Below are positions 23,889-32,933 of a stretch of DNA of 64,000 nt, in pieces. The notes under the pieces are model-generated. The model ran no database searches and was not told the DNA's origin. It saw nothing but the letters and a program-made list of their open reading frames with translations. This stretch comes from Bacillota bacterium (GTDB lineage Bacteria; Bacillota; Clostridia; DSM-8532): NCBI GenBank assembly GCA_023415825.1, contig JAEZJF010000009.1, forward strand, positions 1-64,000, written 5' to 3'. A program made the position numbers and the translations under genes. Position 1 is the stretch's first letter; each line of letters begins with the position of its first letter.

Positions 23889-24989
23889 ATGCTTGATAAC
23901 AAGACTACTGTAAATAAATTATCCCCTGTCTACCCCCTTACCTTCAAGCCTTTGTATAAGGATTATCTTTGGGGAGGCAGAAGCCTTGAACGACTGGGAA
24001 AAGCTCTTCCAGAAACCATTGTAGCTGAGAGCTGGGAAATATCTGCTCATCATGACGGTATGAATATCGTAGCGTCAGGTCAATATGCCGGCCGAACTCT
24101 GGAGGATCTGGTTCATGAACTGGGAGAACAGCTTTTAGGCTCCCAAAGCTATCAGCATTATCAGAATCTATTCCCTCTGCTGCTTAAGCTTATTGATGCC
24201 AATGAGTGGCTATCCGTACAGGTTCATCCCGATGATTGCTATGCCCGGACTCATGAGAGTGACCTGGGCAAAACCGAGATGTGGTATGTTTTAGAGGCTC
24301 AACCGGGCGCGCATATCCTCTATGGCCTTACCCATGCTATGACCCGTGAAGAATTTAAAGATATTTTGGATAAGGGTCGGATCAGTGAGGTTTTAAGAAG
24401 CGTGCCTGTTCAGGCAGGGGATGTGATCTATATTCCGGCAGGTACCATACATGCAGCCGGAAAGGGAATATTAATCGCAGAGGTACAGCAAAACTCCAAC
24501 GCTACCTACCGTTTATATGATTATGACCGGAAGAACCCCGACGGCACCTCAAGGCCCCTTCATCTTAATAAAGCACTGGATACCATTGATTTCGAAAACG
24601 TCCTTCGACAGGGGAAATGCGAGGGGCTTACTTATGATAAGGACGGCCTATCAGTGAGGGTTATCATCGCTGACCCGCATTTTTGCGCGGAAGTTGTAGA
24701 CGTAAAGACTGAGGCTTCACTTATAGCTGACGGTCGTACTTTTATGGCCTATACGTTTTTAAGCGGAAGTGCTGTTTTACAATGGGATTCAGGCTCCATG
24801 GCCGTTATGGCAGGACAGTCTCTATTGATTCCCGCCAGCCTTGGCCATTACACAATTAAAGGCAATACAAAGGCTCTTCGCGCTTATATCGGAGATCTGG
24901 AAAGAGATATCATATTGCCTCTCTCCAAGAAAGGCTATACGAAAGATCAAATGTTTTCCTCTATCGGAGGGCTTTCTCTATTCAAATGA
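23889..24989 (+). CDS. manA: Mannose-6-phosphate isomerase, class I
   Basis: The 366-residue cupin enzyme interconverts mannose 6-phosphate and fructose 6-phosphate. Visible are KPLYKDYLWGGRSL, ESWEISAHHDGMN, the zinc site SVQVHPDD and KTEMWYVLEAQPGA, and GTIHAAGKGILIAEVQQNSN. ATG 23889 is the sensible start, with AGGAG 11 bases upstream; the longer frame begins inside the abrB terminator. The gene has no partner. Confidence 0.92.
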   Translation: MLDNKTTVNKLSPVYPLTFKPLYKDYLWGGRSLERLGKALPETIVAESWEISAHHDGMNIVASGQYAGRTLEDLVHELGEQLLGSQSYQHYQNLFPLLLKLIDANEWLSVQVHPDDCYARTHESDLGKTEMWYVLEAQPGAHILYGLTHAMTREEFKDILDKGRISEVLRSVPVQAGDVIYIPAGTIHAAGKGILIAEVQQNSNATYRLYDYDRKNPDGTSRPLHLNKALDTIDFENVLRQGKCEGLTYDKDGLSVRVIIADPHFCAEVVDVKTEASLIADGRTFMAYTFLSGSAVLQWDSGSMAVMAGQSLLIPASLGHYTIKGNTKALRAYIGDLERDIILPLSKKGYTKDQMFSSIGGLSLFK

Positions 24990-25032
24990 AATGATACCAC
25001 AAGGAAATTCAAAATAAAATTTTATTAAACTA

Positions 25033-25097
25033 TTGACTCTTAACCTATTTTCATTTATAGTTAGTTTGTAATCATTACATATTTGTAATAATAACAA
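25033..25097 (+). promoter_or_regulatory. perR-rubrerythrin promoter with two Per-box-like operators
   Basis: TTGACT (25033-25038) and TATAGT (25056-25061) are 17 bases apart. TTGTAAT-C-ATTACAT (25066-25080) and TTGTAAT-A-ATAACAA (25083-25097) are both 7-1-7 dyads close to the PerR consensus TTATAATNATTATAA. They cover the start site and leader, as expected for peroxide-relieved repression. Confidence 0.7.
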
Positions 25098-25114
25098 TTT
25101 AGAAAGGGATCATT

Positions 25115-25510
25115 ATGAGTGTCGCGGAATACTTACAGGAGCATAGTGTTAAGCCATCCTATCCAAGGGTGCGAATCCTGGACTATATGCTGACCAAGAA
25201 AAATCATCCTACCGTTGACATGATCTATGGAGAGCTGTCAAAAGAGATCCCTACCCTGTCCCGTACAACAGTCTATAATACAGTTAACCTTTTCCATCAA
25301 AAAGGTCTCGTACAAAGGCTGGGAATCGACGAGCAGGAAACCCGGTATGATGCGGATATAAGTATCCATGCTCATTTCAAATGTGATGGTTGCGGAAAAA
25401 TATTGGATCTGCCTGTTAAGGGAGATTTTCCCGAAATCAAGGGTTTGGAAAAGTTTAAGGTCCGGGAAATTCAATATTATGTAAAAGGTCTATGTGATCA
25501 ATGTTTCTAA
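25115..25510 (+). CDS. perR: Fur-family peroxide regulator
   Basis: The 131-residue protein has the Fur winged helix (YPRVRILDYMLTKKNHPTVD, then PTLSRTTVYNTVNLFHQKGL) and the metal region HAHFKCDGCGKILDL with a final CDQCF. These give two CX2C zinc sites. The reverse rubrerythrin gene 47 bases downstream and the Per-box-like operators point to PerR rather than Fur or Zur. PerR uses iron or manganese bound to His and Asp residues and loses DNA binding when peroxide oxidises it. Autoregulation is likely. Confidence 0.85.
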   Translation: MSVAEYLQEHSVKPSYPRVRILDYMLTKKNHPTVDMIYGELSKEIPTLSRTTVYNTVNLFHQKGLVQRLGIDEQETRYDADISIHAHFKCDGCGKILDLPVKGDFPEIKGLEKFKVREIQYYVKGLCDQCF

Positions 25511-25557
25511 ATGTTTCATGCATTTAAATTTTATAAATCAAATCAGGAGGCGTTCTA

Positions 25558-26106
25558 ATGAAAAAATTTGTTTGTTCAGTATGTGGATATGTTCACTATG
25601 GTGATGAGGCACCGGAAAAGTGCCCCCAGTGCAAGGCTCCCAGAGAAAAGTTTAAGGAAGTTACTGAAGAGGCCGCTATGACTTGGGCCGATGAGCACAA
25701 GATCGGTGTAGCACAGGGTCTGGATCCTGAAGTAGTTGAGGGACTTAGAGCTCATTTTACCGGCGAATGCACCGAAGTGGGCATGTACTTAGCAATGAGC
25801 AGACAGGCTGATCGTGAAGGATATCCCGAAATCGCAGAAGCTTACAAGCGTATCGCTTTTGAGGAAGCAGAGCATGCTGCCAAATTTGCTGAGCTGCTGG
25901 GCGAAGTGGTTTATACCAGCACCGAAGCCAATCTTAAGGCAAGAGTAGAAGCTGAGCATGGTGCATGTCAAGGTAAGAAGGATATTGCAACCAAAGCCAA
26001 GCAGCTTAATTATGATGCAATCCACGATACCGTTCACGAAATGTGCAAGGACGAAGCAAGACATGGTATGGCTTTCAAAGGCCTGTTGGAGAGATACTTT
26101 AAGTAA
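25558..26106 (+). CDS. Reverse rubrerythrin (NADH peroxidase component)
   Basis: The 182-residue protein has an N-terminal rubredoxin-like domain (FVCSVCGYVHYG, CPQCKAP) and then a four-helix ferritin-like di-iron domain with Glu-rich helices (FTGECTEVGMYLAM, FEEAEHAAKFAELL, CKDEARHG). This rubredoxin-first order is opposite to classical rubrerythrin. Such proteins reduce hydrogen peroxide in clostridia, taking electrons from NADH through rubredoxin. The strong AGGAGG site, Per-box promoter and terminator at 26124 make a perR-revRbr operon. Confidence 0.93.
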   Translation: MKKFVCSVCGYVHYGDEAPEKCPQCKAPREKFKEVTEEAAMTWADEHKIGVAQGLDPEVVEGLRAHFTGECTEVGMYLAMSRQADREGYPEIAEAYKRIAFEEAEHAAKFAELLGEVVYTSTEANLKARVEAEHGACQGKKDIATKAKQLNYDAIHDTVHEMCKDEARHGMAFKGLLERYFK

Positions 26107-26123
26107 GCAGAGCCAAGTGCTTG

Positions 26124-26156
26124 AGGATGTTGGTGTAAAACTAACATCCTTTTTTG
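26124..26156 (+). terminator. Terminator of the perR operon
   Basis: AGGATGTTGGT pairs with ACTAACATCCT around TAAAA, followed by TTTTTT. Confidence 0.9.
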
Positions 26157-26228
26157 CTGCAATTTAAAGAAATTGAGATGAAGCAATATGATCCATCTTA
26201 TGATATCATTACATACATAATTCGAGAC

Positions 26229-26257
26229 TTGACACCTAAAATTATTGTTTATATAAT
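26229..26257 (+). promoter_or_regulatory. Consensus promoter of the argS leader
   Basis: TTGACA (26229-26234) and TATAAT (26252-26257) with a 17-base spacer; transcription should begin near 26264. Confidence 0.85.
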
Positions 26258-26263
26258 ATCCAA

Positions 26264-26500
26264 AATAGCTAAATTCGATGAAGAGAAAAGTATCCTTATA
26301 AAATTCTGACAGCGAGTAGGAGTAGAGTGAAAGTCCTATAAGATATTATTGGGAGAAAAGGGTCTCGGAGAAGCTGCCTGAGCTTTTACAGGTCAGGGCA
26401 TGACGTTGACTGCGTTAAAGTCATGAGTGGGTTGTAAATACAATCAACTAGAGTGGTACCGCGGTTATATCCGTCTCTTATATAAGAGGCGGTTTTTTTG
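26264..26500 (+). ncRNA. T-box leader of argS
   Basis: The leader contains the T-box sequence AGAGTGGTACCGCGG (26450-26464) and a terminator CCGTCTCTTATATAAGAGG followed by seven Ts (26471-26499). The T-box can pair with uncharged tRNA ends and form the alternative antiterminator with CCGCGG. The codon AGA at 26341-26343 in the stem I region is a plausible Arg specifier. Low charged tRNA-Arg should raise argS expression. Confidence 0.9.
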
Positions 26501-26528
26501 TGTGCATTGACAAGGGAGGTAATAAGCA

Positions 26529-28298
26529 ATGAAAAAGTTAGCCGAGTTAATAACGGATGTAGTAAAGGATGCATTTGCACAATGTCATTATTCCTCTGAG
26601 TATGGACTGGTTACATTATCTAATAGACCGGATTTATGCCAGTTTCAATGCAATGGTGCCTTAGCAGCTGCTAAGGCTTATAAAAAGTCTCCTATTACTA
26701 TTGCTGCTGAAATAGCAAACATATTAAAAGAACACCCTGATTTTAAAGAAGTAACACATGTTATGCCAGGATTTATTAATATTACTATAGAGGACCACTT
26801 TATTATTAGCTATCTATGCACAATGATTGATACCGAAAAATTTGGCTGCAAGATCGGCGGCAATAAAACAATTATTGTGGACTATGGTGGTCCTAATGTT
26901 GCAAAGCCACTTCATGTGGGTCATTTAAGAACAGCCATCATTGGTGAAAGTATCAAACGTATTGGTAATTTCCTAGGGTATAAAATGTTAGGAGATGTTC
27001 ATTTGGGTGATTGGGGCCTGCAAATAGGCTTAATTATAACCGAGTTGAAACAACGCAGTCCTGATTTAATCTATTTTGATTCAGAATATAAAGGTATATA
27101 TCCATTAGAGGCACCTTTTAACATAACAGAACTTGAAGATATTTACCCCGCGGCAAGCAGATATGCCAAAAGTAATGCTGCCTTTATGGAGGAGGCAAAG
27201 CAGGCGACCTTTTTATTCCAAAATGGCCACCGGGGTTATACCGCACTATGGCAGCATATTTTGAATGTGTCAATAGAAGACCTGAAGAAGAACTATGCCG
27301 ATTTAAATGTTTACTTTGACTTGTGGAAAAAAGAAAGTGATGCGCAGCCTTACATCCCTATGATGATAGAATACTTGAAAAATAATGGATTCGCACATCT
27401 TAGCAATGGGGCCCTTGTAGTGGATGTAAAAGATGATGCCGATACAAAAGAAATGCCCCCATGTATTTTAGTGAAATCAGATGGCGCAACTCTTTATAGT
27501 ACAACTGATTTAGCAACAATCATTGAAAGAATGGAACTATATGACCCTGATGAGATCATTTATATTGTTGACAAAAGACAGGAGCTCCATTTTGAGCAGG
27601 TATTCAGGTGTGCAAAGAAAACAAACCTTGTTTCACCAAATACTAAACTTACGTTTTTAGGGTTTGGTACAATGAATGGTAAGGACGGTAAGCCTTTTAA
27701 AACACGTGACGGCGGAGTAATGCGTTTGGAACATCTAATCAAAGAGGCCGGTGAAAGAGTTTACCAAAGAGTTATCGAGAACAAGGAGATTCCTCAGGAA
27801 GAAGCAATAGAAATCTCTAAAAAAGTGGGGTTAGCAGCTCTTAAATATAGTGATTTATCTAATCACATTTCAAAAGACTATGTGTTTGATGTGGATAGGT
27901 TTACATCTGCAGAAGGGAATACAGGACCGTATATCATCTATACGATAGTAAGAATAAAGTCCATACTTAATAAAATTCTCATAATCAATCCTAGTTATAG
28001 ATCAGAAGCGGTATCCGTGCAACTGCCTTACAGCGAAAGCGAACGACAGTTAATGCTTAAAATCACTCAACTTAACGAAGTTATAGAAAATAGCTTTATT
28101 GATTATTCGCCTCATAAGATATGTCAATATATTTACGAGTTGTCCAATGAATTTAATAGATTTTATCATGAAAATAAGATCATTTCGGAGCAAGAGGCTT
28201 TAAAGCAGTACTCATGGTTAAAGCTGATTATCTTAACTCGAGATATTCTAACCACTTGCTTAGATCTGTTAGGAATAGAAGCACCTGATAGAATGTAG
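26529..28298 (+). CDS. argS: Arginyl-tRNA synthetase
   Basis: This 589-residue class I synthetase has the N-terminal Add1 domain, the DYGGPNVAKPLHVGHLRTAI signature with HVGH (the HIGH motif), DVHLGDWGLQIGL, TTDLATI, and an anticodon-binding helical domain ending LLGIEAPDRM. It charges tRNA-Arg. GGGAGG lies before the ATG. The gene looks more A/T-rich in wobble positions than its neighbours. Together with the T-box leader this raises the possibility of an acquired or second argS copy (inference). Confidence 0.95.
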   Translation: MKKLAELITDVVKDAFAQCHYSSEYGLVTLSNRPDLCQFQCNGALAAAKAYKKSPITIAAEIANILKEHPDFKEVTHVMPGFINITIEDHFIISYLCTMIDTEKFGCKIGGNKTIIVDYGGPNVAKPLHVGHLRTAIIGESIKRIGNFLGYKMLGDVHLGDWGLQIGLIITELKQRSPDLIYFDSEYKGIYPLEAPFNITELEDIYPAASRYAKSNAAFMEEAKQATFLFQNGHRGYTALWQHILNVSIEDLKKNYADLNVYFDLWKKESDAQPYIPMMIEYLKNNGFAHLSNGALVVDVKDDADTKEMPPCILVKSDGATLYSTTDLATIIERMELYDPDEIIYIVDKRQELHFEQVFRCAKKTNLVSPNTKLTFLGFGTMNGKDGKPFKTRDGGVMRLEHLIKEAGERVYQRVIENKEIPQEEAIEISKKVGLAALKYSDLSNHISKDYVFDVDRFTSAEGNTGPYIIYTIVRIKSILNKILIINPSYRSEAVSVQLPYSESERQLMLKITQLNEVIENSFIDYSPHKICQYIYELSNEFNRFYHENKIISEQEALKQYSWLKLIILTRDILTTCLDLLGIEAPDRM

Positions 28299-28397
28299 CA
28301 GTTATATTCCGGTATTTTATTAAGGCCTGCTTTTGCATTTCCATTAAATATGATAGTGTTAATGCTATAAGAGAATTTATTCTTTGGGGGAATCCTA

Positions 28398-29246
28398 ATG
28401 CCGCAGTTTTACCAATTTGTCAAACAAGAACTGCCTGAACAAACCGTAGCCAGAATAAATCTTATGCTGGCCAAGGATATTATTCTTTTGAAATCCCGGG
28501 AATTTGTGGCTTTTCCTGAGTATCTGGCCGAGGATTATCACATCAATCTTATTCCCTCTGCCCCCCCTCCCCTCACCATTAATCGTAAGGATCACTTTTT
28601 TAATAAAAAGAGTGTTATTGCTACACCACCGGGAGTTCTTATTTCCTGCAAGCATAGTCTGCCCACCCAGGATTATTACATGGTGACTATCTCAAAAAAC
28701 CGATTTCAAGAAATTTTATCGAGCATCTCTTCTAAATCAAAATTTACCGTGCCATTAAGCTTCCCTTACAGCCATCAGCTCTTTTCCTGTGCATCTACTT
28801 TGATGCAGGAGTTTGAGAAAAGGGATATCGGCTACGAATTCATGGTCCAATCCCTCTTAACCGAGTTTATTATTCAGCTTATTCGCGAGGGAAGAATCCT
28901 TGAGAACATGGAAAAGTCTATAGGGAAAAATTACAATTATGCCGATCGGGCCCTTGAGTATCTTCGTACATACTATAATGCTTCTATCTCTTTGGATGAT
29001 CTGTGTATGGAGCTCAACTTGAGCCGTTATCATTTTATTCGGATTTTTAAGGCCCAAACAGGTGTTACCCCCCATGCGTATCTGATTAACCTGCGGCTTG
29101 AGCATGCCTTGGAATACCTTTCAGAGAAGGATTTCCCCTTGGAACAGGTTTCAACCCTATGCGGATTTGTAAATCAAGCTCACTTTTCGCAATGCTTCAA
29201 GAAGAAATATGGCATAACACCAACGCAGTATCGCAGCAGAGCTTAG
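28398..29246 (+). CDS. AraC-family transcriptional regulator
   Basis: The 282-residue protein has an N-terminal sensing region of about 170 residues (AraC/cupin-like, not strongly recognised). Two helix-turn-helix units follow: SLDDLCMELNLSRYHFIRIF (about 200) and LEQVSTLCGFVNQAHFSQCF with the AraC signature ending KKYGITPTQYR. GGGGGA is the ribosome site. It is convergent with the mutarotase-like gene and next to a sugar region, so it may control it, but no target is shown. Confidence 0.85.
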   Translation: MPQFYQFVKQELPEQTVARINLMLAKDIILLKSREFVAFPEYLAEDYHINLIPSAPPPLTINRKDHFFNKKSVIATPPGVLISCKHSLPTQDYYMVTISKNRFQEILSSISSKSKFTVPLSFPYSHQLFSCASTLMQEFEKRDIGYEFMVQSLLTEFIIQLIREGRILENMEKSIGKNYNYADRALEYLRTYYNASISLDDLCMELNLSRYHFIRIFKAQTGVTPHAYLINLRLEHALEYLSEKDFPLEQVSTLCGFVNQAHFSQCFKKKYGITPTQYRSRA

Positions 29247-29381
29247 CATTTTACACTGATCATAAAACGCAATTTTAATAGAAAAGATACCGCAATTTTT
29301 AAATAACAGACACCCTAGAGTCATGTTAAGATAATGGGTATAATGTTACCCCCCGAGTAACAAATATAATGGCATTAAAAC

Positions 29382-29412
29382 CAAGGCTGCTCTTCAGAAA
29401 AGAGCAGCCTTG
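29382..29412. terminator. Convergent terminator
   Basis: CAAGGCTGCTCTT pairs with AAGAGCAGCCTTG around a short loop; it lies between the AraC gene and the minus-strand gene that ends at 29416. Confidence 0.8.
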
Positions 29413-29415
29413 AAT

Positions 29416-30282
29416 TCATGTAAAGAATTCATAGGAACGTGTCCACGTTTTAACCTCGCCCGGCTCCAACAGGAGATGAATAAACATTTCCGGGCTTACC
29501 ACATGAGTCTTTCCCCAAATGGCTGCCTTTAAGATGGGAAAACTGCATGTTTCCTGCATACCAACACCCGTGTTCTTATTTTCCAGCCTCCACCAGCTGG
29601 AGGAATGTCCCTCAAAGCCTTTTGGCGTCCAGTAGAACTCTTTGTCAGGAATCTGTTTCCATTCTATACTGTTCCCAATAACCTGGAAGACATCGGGAAC
29701 CTTGTTTCCTGTAGGCTCAAAGGAAAATGAAAGCCTGTTATGGGGGCCAATATCCGCTCCATCAACGCTGACAAAATTATGAATATACTCGGTTGTGTCT
29801 AAAGTCTTATCCCCGACATTTTCAAGGGTATAACGTATTTCCATCCGATTATCGATGATCTCTATATCCTTTTGAAGACGAGCCGCATAACCCCTGCAGG
29901 AACAGGGCTTTAACATAAAGCTCACCCGATTGGTATCAAACTTGACATCAACCTCATATGGGCTTATGGCATAAGCTTCAAAAAAATTGTAGGGCTCATC
30001 ACTCTTCTTCTCCAGAAGACCGACTCCGAGCTTTGGAAAGCACTCTCCCACTCTGGCTTCCTTATAGCCAATGGGCTCATGAATGCCAAATTCATTGCAA
30101 AGTCCTCTTCCACCAGTTCCAAACCCTTTTGTAAGCGACTCGTCGACACAAAAATGATGCTTGCCGTCCAGTGTAATTTGAGTGATAAATCCTGTCCAAT
30201 CAAACCGTGAGCCGGAATAAAAGGTTCCGGGATTTGAAATTTCTACAGTCAGCACACTGCTTTTTATCTTAATATTCTCCAT
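29416..30282 (-). CDS. Galactose-mutarotase-like protein, function unknown
   Basis: The 288-residue product looks like a beta-sandwich of the aldose-1-epimerase-like superfamily: SRFDWTGFITQITLDGKHHF, GRGLCNEFGIHEPIGY, then MEIRYTLENVG and EYIHNFVSVDGADIG. No signal peptide is present. Classical mutarotase active-site residues cannot be assigned with certainty. It follows the sensor kinase gene on the same strand 40 bases downstream, so the two may be co-transcribed. A role in sugar handling is inferred. Confidence 0.6.
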   Translation of the reverse strand: MENIKIKSSVLTVEISNPGTFYSGSRFDWTGFITQITLDGKHHFCVDESLTKGFGTGGRGLCNEFGIHEPIGYKEARVGECFPKLGVGLLEKKSDEPYNFFEAYAISPYEVDVKFDTNRVSFMLKPCSCRGYAARLQKDIEIIDNRMEIRYTLENVGDKTLDTTEYIHNFVSVDGADIGPHNRLSFSFEPTGNKVPDVFQVIGNSIEWKQIPDKEFYWTPKGFEGHSSSWWRLENKNTGVGMQETCSFPILKAAIWGKTHVVSPEMFIHLLLEPGEVKTWTRSYEFFT

Positions 30283-30322
30283 GTGCCCTCTCCTTCCTGA
30301 TATCGTTTTTTATATAATACAC

Positions 30323-32212
30323 CTATTCCTCACAAACAGAATAAATATCTGAGAACTCTATATTGATATGACTTATCACACTTGCCGTCCCGGAAGGTAA
30401 TGCTTTACTCTGGTCAGCTAAACCCGCCCCAGATGTCTCTGTTTTATCCAAAACATAAATAGGAAGCCTGATATGAAAAGCTGTACCCTCAGAAGCTACA
30501 CTTTCAACCGAAACTGTTCCTCCATGGGCCTCTACAAAAGCCTTTACGAGGGAAAGCCCTATACCGCTTCCGTCTTTATTGCGGCTGTAGGTGTCCTCCA
30601 CCTGTTTAAATCGTTCAAAGATAAGACTAAGCGTATCCTGCGGAATGCCAATCCCTGTGTCTTTAACCGTAAGGATGAGGGAGTCATCAAGCTGCTTTAA
30701 GCTTACTGTGATCTTTCCATTCTTATCAGTAAATTTAAATGCGTTGGAAATAAGATTCAACAAAATCCGTTCAATCATGTCCGGATCACAAGCCATGATT
30801 CTGGACTCCAACTCGGATTCAAAATAAAGCCCGATGCCTTTGGCCTCCACATAGCGCTCAACGGAAAGGGTAACTTCACGTACAAGCTTAACAATATCAT
30901 AATTATGGAGCTTAATTTTAAGAAAACCACTGTCATGGCGGCTGATATCAATGAGATTGTTAATGATGCGCATAATACGATAACAATTTTGGCGAATAAT
31001 CTTCATCTGCTTGGAGACCTTAACCTGATAGTGTTCGCAATCCAATGAAGCCTTATAGTTTTCGATGAGTTGAACTGATGAAAAAATGACATTTAAGGGT
31101 GTTTTAAGCTCATGGGATATGTTGGCAAAAAAAAGCATCTTATTCTCATGCCATCTTTCAACGCTTTCAGCCATTTTATCAAAGGCCTCTGCCGCCAGTT
31201 CCATTTCATCATAGCCCTTGATATGAGTTCTTGCCGAATAATCGCCGTCCATAATCTTTTTGGTTGCGTCTCTTAAGGCTGAAACTGGTTTTAGAATATG
31301 ACGTACTAAAATCAAAGCGGCTAATAATGAAAGAAGAATGATACCTATTAGAACCGCCAGTTCATGTATTAAATCTCGAAAATAGGGTGCCATTGCCACT
31401 TTGTAAGGAGTAAACACCCTGCAATTCCATCCTATCTTTGGTATAGGATAATCAACACTCATTATCACAGTCTTGTCTATATCTGATTTTTTTTTGACAG
31501 AGGTCATGAGCTTTCCTTGAATGGCTTGTTTCACCTCAGTATCCTTGTTAAAGCAGATTGCTTCTTCAGGTGTTTTCCCTGTGTCGCTGCAATAAACCAG
31601 CACCCCTTGACTATCCATCAAGTAATAGCGGATATCTGATCTGTATGAAAGATTGGGAAGGCACAGCTCCAGCTTGCTGGTATCAATAGTAGCTGCTACA
31701 GTACCCACTAGCTTACCCTCACTTCTTATTGCACGAGCAACGGGGAAAATATATTGATGAGGGCTGCTGATACTTTTTACAAGATCTGAAACCACCAATT
31801 CTTTTCCGTTTATTATTTCCTGAACATAGGGCCTTGATGAAAGGCAGACCTGTTTGAGCCCATCAACAGAGGAGGCTATGACTTTCCCCTTGGCATCGAG
31901 CCAGGAAAGACCTAGAATGCCATCATGCTTCTGTGTGATGAGCTGAAGATAATCCTTTATCTGTGAATTAGCGAGTAAAGGGCGCTCCTTTAAAAAGGTT
32001 CCTACAATATCTTCAACGGTCCATATTTCCTCAAGGTAATTATTAAAGGAGGTCGATATAGCCTCAGCAAGATTTTCGTATGTACTTAATTCATTCTGGA
32101 CCTCAAGATGATAAGAATTGATAATGTCGACTGCTCTTAATATCATAATAGGCACAAGTATGGCAGATATCAAAATAAAGAGTTTTGTGCGGATACTGCA
32201 TTTACTAAACAT
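30323..32212 (-). CDS. Membrane sensor histidine kinase (Cache-HAMP-HisKA-HATPase)
   Basis: The 629-residue protein has TM1 at about 10-30 and an extracellular double-Cache-like domain (about 35-280). TM2 is at about 285-307, followed by HAMP. The HisKA dimer domain has FFANISHELKTPLNV with phosphorylated His near 367. The ATPase lobe has NLISNAFKFTDKNG, DTGIGIP and GSGIGLSLVKAFVEAHGG. It should sense an external ligand. No response regulator is adjacent on the same strand; the YesN-type regulator at 32934 is divergent and usually pairs with a different kinase class, so the partner is open. Confidence 0.9.
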   Translation of the reverse strand: MFSKCSIRTKLFILISAILVPIMILRAVDIINSYHLEVQNELSTYENLAEAISTSFNNYLEEIWTVEDIVGTFLKERPLLANSQIKDYLQLITQKHDGILGLSWLDAKGKVIASSVDGLKQVCLSSRPYVQEIINGKELVVSDLVKSISSPHQYIFPVARAIRSEGKLVGTVAATIDTSKLELCLPNLSYRSDIRYYLMDSQGVLVYCSDTGKTPEEAICFNKDTEVKQAIQGKLMTSVKKKSDIDKTVIMSVDYPIPKIGWNCRVFTPYKVAMAPYFRDLIHELAVLIGIILLSLLAALILVRHILKPVSALRDATKKIMDGDYSARTHIKGYDEMELAAEAFDKMAESVERWHENKMLFFANISHELKTPLNVIFSSVQLIENYKASLDCEHYQVKVSKQMKIIRQNCYRIMRIINNLIDISRHDSGFLKIKLHNYDIVKLVREVTLSVERYVEAKGIGLYFESELESRIMACDPDMIERILLNLISNAFKFTDKNGKITVSLKQLDDSLILTVKDTGIGIPQDTLSLIFERFKQVEDTYSRNKDGSGIGLSLVKAFVEAHGGTVSVESVASEGTAFHIRLPIYVLDKTETSGAGLADQSKALPSGTASVISHINIEFSDIYSVCEE

Positions 32213-32371
32213 ATACCCTCCAGTATTTGGCTCTCAATCTGCTTACAGTATTTAATTGTTAGAATGCCTTTGCGATAACTAAATCAGTACCCTCAAAAGA
32301 AAGCTCGAGCTGTAAATATTTACCCATTTTATTTAATTAGTAACCAAATTCTTGATTTCCCCCTTTTCTTT

Positions 32372-32764
32372 TCATTCCTTGCTTGGAACCCAATTCTCCC
32401 CAGTAGATTCGGTTATTTTCTGGACAGTGTTAAAGCCGGGGCAATTTGTGGGCGTCCAGCTAACACTCCAGTCATTCCCGACCTTCTTTAATTCAAAGGT
32501 CCCACCGGACTGCGGTTTGGGATAGGTATTATGAGTGAAGCTACGCTTGACATAGTTCTCCACTATGACCTGGGCGCTGGACTTAGTATCTTTTTCGCCT
32601 AGCCGGGCCAAACGAATAATCTCCTTGGCAATGGCCCCATCGTCCTTAACTCGTGAAAGATTTTTCATATTCGTACATTGGGGAATGGCGATAGCAACCA
32701 GAATCCCTAAAATAGCAACAGCAGCAATAGCCTTCACCAGATTGTTCCCGTTTTTTTGTGCCAT
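32372..32764 (-). CDS. Orphan type IV pilin-like protein
   Basis: The 130-residue product has a short basic leader (MAQKNGNNLVKAI), a hydrophobic helix AAVAILGILVAIAIPQ, and a globular C-terminal part with GGTFELKKVGNDWSVSW. This is the profile of type IV pilins or pseudopilins. The prepilin peptidase site is degenerate, with no clear G-[FM]-x4-E motif, so processing is doubtful. No pilus assembly gene is near. It lies between two signal-transduction genes. GGTGATGAC precedes the ATG. Confidence 0.55.
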   Translation of the reverse strand: MAQKNGNNLVKAIAAVAILGILVAIAIPQCTNMKNLSRVKDDGAIAKEIIRLARLGEKDTKSSAQVIVENYVKRSFTHNTYPKPQSGGTFELKKVGNDWSVSWTPTNCPGFNTVQKITESTGENWVPSKE

Positions 32765-32864
32765 GTCATCACCTTGTTTAATTTATTCTTTGTTATTAGT
32801 ATGTTTGGGGAAAGGAAGGTTATTCGAAAAGCATTGAAGTTTATCTATCACTCAACTGTCCCTA

Positions 32865-32893
32865 TTGGCAATATTTTTAAATAACGGTATGAT
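32865..32893 (+). promoter_or_regulatory. Promoter of the YesN-type regulator gene
   Basis: TTGGCA (32865-32870) and TATGAT (32888-32893) with a 17-base spacer, 40 bases before the ATG. Confidence 0.6.
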
Positions 32894-32933
32894 GAATGCA
32901 TAGCGTTTATTTATAGAAACGGGGTAAACGTCA

